From the NCBI RefSeq assembly GCF_007859955.1, contig NZ_SJPR01000006.1:106309-170308 (forward strand): a stretch of 64,000 nucleotides of DNA, given 5' to 3'. The position numbers were made by a program, and so were the translations under genes. Below the pieces are notes generated by a model. It was given only the letters and a program-made list of their open reading frames with translations. It was not told the origin of the DNA and made no database searches. Below, in pieces: positions 60,291 through 64,000 of this stretch; the first letter of the stretch is position 1; every line of letters starts with the position of its first letter. This DNA is from Botrimarina colliarenosi. Lineage in GTDB: Bacteria > Planctomycetota > Planctomycetia > Pirellulales > Lacipirellulaceae.

Positions 60291-60559
60291 GCTTCGTTGT
60301 GGTTTGGAATCCACGTCCAATCGCAGCAATCGATGCGGCTTGGGACATCGCGTCGCCTGCCGAGCAAGGTAAGATAGAAGAGGCCATCGGTGTGCTCCAC
60401 CGCGTGTTGAGCGACGACCCCTCCACCGCGGGTGAGTCGCGTCAAACCCTCGACACGCGGTTTTTCTACTCCGCCCCCGTGGCCGCCTACTACCGCATCG
60501 ACCGCCGACTACAACAGGTGCGGGTCTACGCCGCCGTGATTTACGGCGGGGCGCGGTAA
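60287..60559 (+). CDS. RelE/ParE-like toxin
   Basis: 90 residues. FVVVWNPRPIAAIDAAWDIA, a helix of the RelE/ParE fold, and RFFYSAPVAAYYRIDRRLQQ then VRVYAAVIYGG, the typical C-terminal strands. Overlaps the antitoxin gene (ATGA), the usual type II arrangement. Target (mRNA or gyrase) not predictable. Confidence 0.65.
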   Translation: MSFVVVWNPRPIAAIDAAWDIASPAEQGKIEEAIGVLHRVLSDDPSTAGESRQTLDTRFFYSAPVAAYYRIDRRLQQVRVYAAVIYGGAR

Positions 60560-60572
60560 GCATCCCCGCTTG

Positions 60573-60812
60573 CTAGACGCACGTCGCTACGGCACGAAGG
60601 CGGACCGTTTGACATTCGTGGACGGCGCCCGCGGCGGGTCGGCGCGGGGCGAGCGGGCTGTGGTCCAGTTCGTGACAGCCCACCCCGCAGAGTGGGCAGC
60701 AGTAATAGACGCGATGGGGCTTTTCGTTGTGCGCCGACGCCGTCACTCGGCAATCGAGTTCGGTTTCGGTAATTGCGCAAGGTCCCCCACACGTTCCGCA
60801 TGAGACGATCAT
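60573..60812 (-). CDS. Small Cys-rich (zinc-ribbon-like) protein
   Basis: 79 residues. Two Cys pairs: CGTCGGPC at the start and CCPLCGVGCHE in the middle, consistent with a zinc ribbon. No family recognised. Convergent with the toxin gene; only 13 bp between. Confidence 0.4.
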   Translation of the reverse strand: MIVSCGTCGGPCAITETELDCRVTASAHNEKPHRVYYCCPLCGVGCHELDHSPLAPRRPAAGAVHECQTVRLRAVATCV

Positions 60813-61182
60813 TATCGAGAGTGTCCTGAGCGAGGTGCGTCGACGCGTGAATTGAGATGAATCCAAGGCGGGCAGTCTGACGGAAAGATGAGCAGGGACT
60901 GGTCCCGCAGCGGACAGCCGGGATGAAAAGATGGCCGGCCGCGTCGCACCATCTTGATCGTGCAACCGCCGTGCCCAAGATTGCCGTAGGCAAGGTCCCG
61001 AGCATTCCTCAGTTGGCGTGAGCGAGATCATCGGCTCGTGTCGACAAGTCGCTAGGGATTGCGATTCCACGCGGCAGCCAGACGGAAGCCGACACGTCAA
61101 CGCGTAGCGAGACAACTCAACGCTGGTGGCGTTGAGTTGCGCTCTGTCGGATTCGCAAGAACAGGTAGGCGGGGCCGATTGG
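60813..61182. other. Intergenic region, nothing recognised
   Basis: 370 bp between the zinc-ribbon gene start and the MscS stop. Open frames continue upstream of 60812 but have no recognisable domain. It contains a short inverted pair GACAACTCAACGC (61110-61122) / GCGTTGAGTTGCG (61129-61141). Confidence 0.45.
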
Positions 61183-62592
61183 CTAACCCCCGCCGTTCTC
61201 CTCGAGAAGGTTGTCGCCCGTCGCTAGCGGGCGTGAGCCGGCGGCTTGTTCTTCGATCACTCGACGTTCGGGCGAGAGGTCGCCCTCGGCGGCGGTTGAT
61301 TCGGTGTCGGCCTCGGCGTTCGGGTCGGAGGGGGCGGCCTTGGGCTTGGCGACGGGCGCTGGCTGGCTTGCTTCGTCCGACGCCATCTGGACGGTAATCC
61401 CGTGTGGGAAGATCATCTCGCGCTGCTCGTCGGGTAGCGTGAATCCGTGCTGCTGCAGGGTCCGTTTAACGCGCCGCAGCACCGCCGAGCGGACCTTGAG
61501 CACGCTGTGTCGCTCGCCGTTGACCCAGAAGTAGACGCGCAGGTTGACCGTCGAGGCCGCTAGGTCGTCGACCAGCACCAGCGACTCGGGATCGTTGAGC
61601 ACCGCGTCGTGCGATTTTAGCGCGTCGAGCACCGTCTGCTGGGCTTCCGACGCCGAGTCGGTGTAGTCGATCCCCACGACGAAGGAGAGGCGTTGGTTGG
61701 GGTTCGCCGTGACGTTCTCGATGACGCTCTTGTAGACCGTGGCGTTGGGGATCTGCACGTGGTTGCCGTCGAGCGTCATCAGTTGGGTGCCGCGGGTGGT
61801 GACCGACTGGACGAAGCCATGGCGGCCGTCGATCGTCACGAGGTCGCCTGCCCGGAAGGGACGCTGGAGGCTGATCAAGATGCTGGCGAGGAAGTTCTCG
61901 GCGATGTCACGGAAGGCGATGCCGAGGACGATGCCGAGCAGGCCGGTGCCGCCGAGGACGGTGGCCGCCAGCCGGGTGAGACCCGAGACCTTGAGCGCGA
62001 GATAGACGCTCAGCAGCATGACCCCGATGGCGGCGGTCTTGGTGACGACGCCCCGCAGCAGCGAGTTGGCGACGCGCTTCTGCGACAGGTGGCCCACGAG
62101 ACGCGCCGCCAGCGACGCCAGAAACCACCCCAGCACGAGCAGCAGCACCGCCACCGCCAGCACCGGCGCCGCCTGCACCGCTTCGCGGACCATCGTGTCG
62201 AGTTGTGATGTGGCAGGGGAAAAGTCCAAGAGGCTGGGCTGATCGACCTCGATACGATTGACGACCGCCACGACATCCTGCGTATTCAGCGCGAGGCTCT
62301 CGGCCCACTGCTTCTGTTTGGCGGTCTGGCAGCGGGCGCCGAGGAAGACGACCCCCTCCTCGACCCGCGCCGAGGGGGAACGGAACCACTCGGTCGCGGT
62401 GAGGATCCGCTCGAGCCGTTTCGCAATCTGCTCGTCCTCAGCGACCGGCTCGACATCGACGCGCTGCGGGGCGGCGGGCGTCGACTCCGCCGGCGACTCG
62501 TCCGCCGCAGGCTCTTGCGCTAGGAGCACCGGAGCTTGAGGCGCCGTGAGCAGGACGAGCAATAAGAAGAGTCGGTGCGTCATTCGATTCAA
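61183..62592 (-). CDS. MscS-type mechanosensitive channel with N-terminal BON domain
   Basis: 469 residues with a signal peptide (RLFLLLVLLTAPQAPVLLAQ). Residues about 55-115 are a periplasmic BON domain (RILTATEWFRSPSARVEEGV). Then two or three helices and the MscS pore helix (LGGTGLLGIVLGIAFRDIAE then NFLASI), the beta domain (PFRAGDLVTIDGRHGFVQSV, NHVQIPNATVYKSVIENVTA) and a C-terminal cytoplasmic domain with a low-complexity tail. Releases osmolytes under membrane tension. Monocistronic. Confidence 0.9.
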   Translation of the reverse strand: MNRMTHRLFLLLVLLTAPQAPVLLAQEPAADESPAESTPAAPQRVDVEPVAEDEQIAKRLERILTATEWFRSPSARVEEGVVFLGARCQTAKQKQWAESLALNTQDVVAVVNRIEVDQPSLLDFSPATSQLDTMVREAVQAAPVLAVAVLLLVLGWFLASLAARLVGHLSQKRVANSLLRGVVTKTAAIGVMLLSVYLALKVSGLTRLAATVLGGTGLLGIVLGIAFRDIAENFLASILISLQRPFRAGDLVTIDGRHGFVQSVTTRGTQLMTLDGNHVQIPNATVYKSVIENVTANPNQRLSFVVGIDYTDSASEAQQTVLDALKSHDAVLNDPESLVLVDDLAASTVNLRVYFWVNGERHSVLKVRSAVLRRVKRTLQQHGFTLPDEQREMIFPHGITVQMASDEASQPAPVAKPKAAPSDPNAEADTESTAAEGDLSPERRVIEEQAAGSRPLATGDNLLEENGGG

Positions 62593-62683
62593 TCGCCGTG
62601 GGAGCGCATCGCGGAAGACTTAAAGGGATTGCGGCGGCGCCCAACTCTACCAAATACCACGTCCGGTGAGCGTCAGGTTCGTG

Positions 62684-63718
62684 CTACGGCGTGGCCACCG
62701 GCTCGCCGACTTCGGGCCAGCCGCTCTTGGTCCACGTCAGCGGGCGGACCTGCAGGATGCGCTGCGAGTCGAGGTGCTCCATGTCGTACGTGTGGTGCAC
62801 CATCCATTGGCCTTTGTCGGTGGTGAGGACGCCATTGTGCCCCGGGCCGCGCCAGCGCTCGCTGCTCTTGAGCACCAGCGTGCCGCCCCCTTCGAGCATC
62901 GGCTTGCCGGCGGCGTCGACGTAGGGTCCCAGCGCGTCGCGGCTGCGGCCGACCATCACCTTGTAGGTGCTCTCGGCGCCGTCGCAGCAGGCGTCCCACG
63001 AGACGAATAGGTAGTAGTAGCCGTCGTGGAAGATCGGGAAGGCGGCCTCGATGGCCGTTGACTGGCGGTCCGAGCGGGCGGCGACGGCGACGATCTCGGC
63101 GCCCTCTTGGGGCTTGCCGGTGGCGGGGTCGATCTCGACCGCCTTGAGGCCGGTCCAGTAGGAGCCCCAGAACAGCAGCCAACGGCCTTCTTCATCGACG
63201 AGCAGCGCCGGGTCGATAGCGTTGAAGTTGGTCGTCTCGGCGCTCGAGGCGATCACCAACCCGCGGTCTTCCCATTTGTAGTCGTCGCTTGCCGGGTCGA
63301 GCGATTTGTTGACCGCTAGGCCGATGACCGAGCGCTGGCTGCCGAACGTCGAGACGCTGTAGTAGAGGTAGTACAACCCGTCGTGGTAGCTGAGGTCGGG
63401 CGCCCAGACGCCATCGGTTCCAGGGACCGCGCGACGCGCCCAGCCCGGGACCGCCTTCTTGAAGACGCGGCCCGAGGGTTCCCAGTGCGCCAGGTCGGTG
63501 CTCCGGAGCAGCTTCACGCCGTGCCCCGTGGCGGCGACGTAGTAGACGGTCTCGCCCGAGGCGTCGGTCACCGCGACCGCGGTCGGGTCGGCAGCGCCGT
63601 TGAGCAGCCCTTGACGGGCGCCGGTCGCGGCGGGCTGGGCGGCGGCGATTCCCGCGACGCTCAGCAGTACGATTGCCAGAGTGAGGGAGACGGGCGTCGG
63701 CAGAGTAGGGCGAGGCAT
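62684..63718 (-). CDS. Secreted glycoside hydrolase family 43 (arabinanase-like)
   Basis: 344 residues from the ATG at 63718 (signal peptide LTLAIVLLSVAGIAAAQ). Five-bladed beta-propeller of GH43: catalytic base Asp in GAADPTAVAV, VWAPDLSYHDGLYYLYYSVS, Asp in NAIDPALLVDEEGRWLLFWG, acid Glu in AIEAAFPIFHDGYYYLFVSW, and the metal-site His in GHNGVLTTDKGQWMVHHTYD. Most like endo-1,5-alpha-L-arabinanases. Could supply arabinose for araBDA. Confidence 0.88.
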   Translation of the reverse strand: MPRPTLPTPVSLTLAIVLLSVAGIAAAQPAATGARQGLLNGAADPTAVAVTDASGETVYYVAATGHGVKLLRSTDLAHWEPSGRVFKKAVPGWARRAVPGTDGVWAPDLSYHDGLYYLYYSVSTFGSQRSVIGLAVNKSLDPASDDYKWEDRGLVIASSAETTNFNAIDPALLVDEEGRWLLFWGSYWTGLKAVEIDPATGKPQEGAEIVAVAARSDRQSTAIEAAFPIFHDGYYYLFVSWDACCDGAESTYKVMVGRSRDALGPYVDAAGKPMLEGGGTLVLKSSERWRGPGHNGVLTTDKGQWMVHHTYDMEHLDSQRILQVRPLTWTKSGWPEVGEPVATP

Positions 63719-63872
63719 AGGTGCGATGCTTGGAGGGAAGGTTGGGTCGGAGGATCGGCAGACGCGGAAGCCCGCTTGGCCGCCATTCACATTAGTTTAG
63801 TGGGTCGAGCGACGCTTGCCGGCCCCGGGGGCGTTGGCGGCTGGTTGACGTCTGGCGGTGTGCCACCCGCGG

Positions 63873-64000
63873 CTAGTGTCCCGAGTTAGAAGTACGTTCA
63901 CAGACGCGGGCGACGCGTTGGAGGATGGAGTCGGCGTCGGCGACCCATTGGAAGGGCTTGGGGTTTTGGTTGTACTCTTCTAGGTAGGCGTCGATCGCCC
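63873..64000 (-). mobile_element. C-terminal end of an IS630-family transposase, cut by the window edge
   Basis: Reads AIDAYLEEYNQNPKPFQWVA then DADSILQRVARVCERTSNSG and a TAG stop at 63875-63873. The (Y/H)NxxPKPFxW and ILxxVARxCERT pattern is the C-terminus of IS630-family transposases. The remainder continues past 64000. Confidence 0.85.

Noticed and set aside
60570..60803. Plus-strand frame opposite the Cys-rich protein
   Set aside because: The minus-strand frame has paired CxxC motifs, while this one has none.

Overview
The window looks like a chromosomal segment of a planctomycete, most likely order Pirellulales. This is inferred from gene content, not from a search. The support is high GC, secreted proteins ending in a dockerin-like repeat plus a PEP-CTERM sorting signal (51666-53204, 35106-38120), a dockerin-tagged sulfatase, a bacterial topoisomerase VI B subunit, a PqqD-M50-HlyD export-type protein, and intergenic spaces filled with GC-rich palindromic repeats.

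Layout. 1-8308: a cluster with two NitT/TauT-like periplasmic substrate-binding proteins (one membrane-anchored and cut by the window edge, one fused to OmpA), a VWA protein, a tandem AAA+ ATPase, a Rieske oxygenase and a NitT/TauT-type ABC ATPase; no permease is seen. 8382-9426: a frameshifted methyltransferase, palindromes and a leftover 3' end of acetate kinase. 9462-14175: a DUF1593 protein and the ackA-pta pair. 14291-18007: a TRIC-type channel, an orphan HslV-like protein and a secreted sulfatase. 18451-22391: the arabinose operon araB-araD-araA, matched by a GH43 enzyme at 62684-63718. 22719-29083: a hypothetical protein, a DNA methyltransferase fused to a GIY-YIG-like domain, lysA, a secreted protein and infA. 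29394-34955: a three-gene GAF-HlyD / HlyD / PqqD-M50-HlyD export operon. 35106-38120: a 1004-residue autotransporter-repeat PEP-CTERM protein. 38613-39780: a graveyard of IS3 and IS110 pieces with long perfect palindromes. 39931-45953: a sulfur/persulfide operon (two split YeeE/YedE transporter pairs around a persulfide dioxygenase-rhodanese) whose DUF2892 gene is split by a 912-bp IS5-family element. 46661-53204: an SDR, a GNAT-like protein, a fatty acid desaturase, a ketosynthase-like protein without its catalytic residues, and a PEP-CTERM protein. 53590-64000: small secreted proteins, an ABC exporter pair, top6B without top6A, a toxin-antitoxin pair, an MscS channel, GH43 and the end of an IS630 transposase.

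Three themes stand out. (1) Several repeat families (called A-D and the heptamer here) have arms that are themselves hairpins and change in a compensating way between copies. One family C copy and two heptamer arrays lie in frame inside real genes. (2) The 1-8308 cluster and the 29394-34955 operon are the best candidates for undescribed envelope or transport systems. (3) The sulfur operon carries a precisely reconstructable insertion event: removing the IS and one TTA duplication restores an open DUF2892 reading frame.
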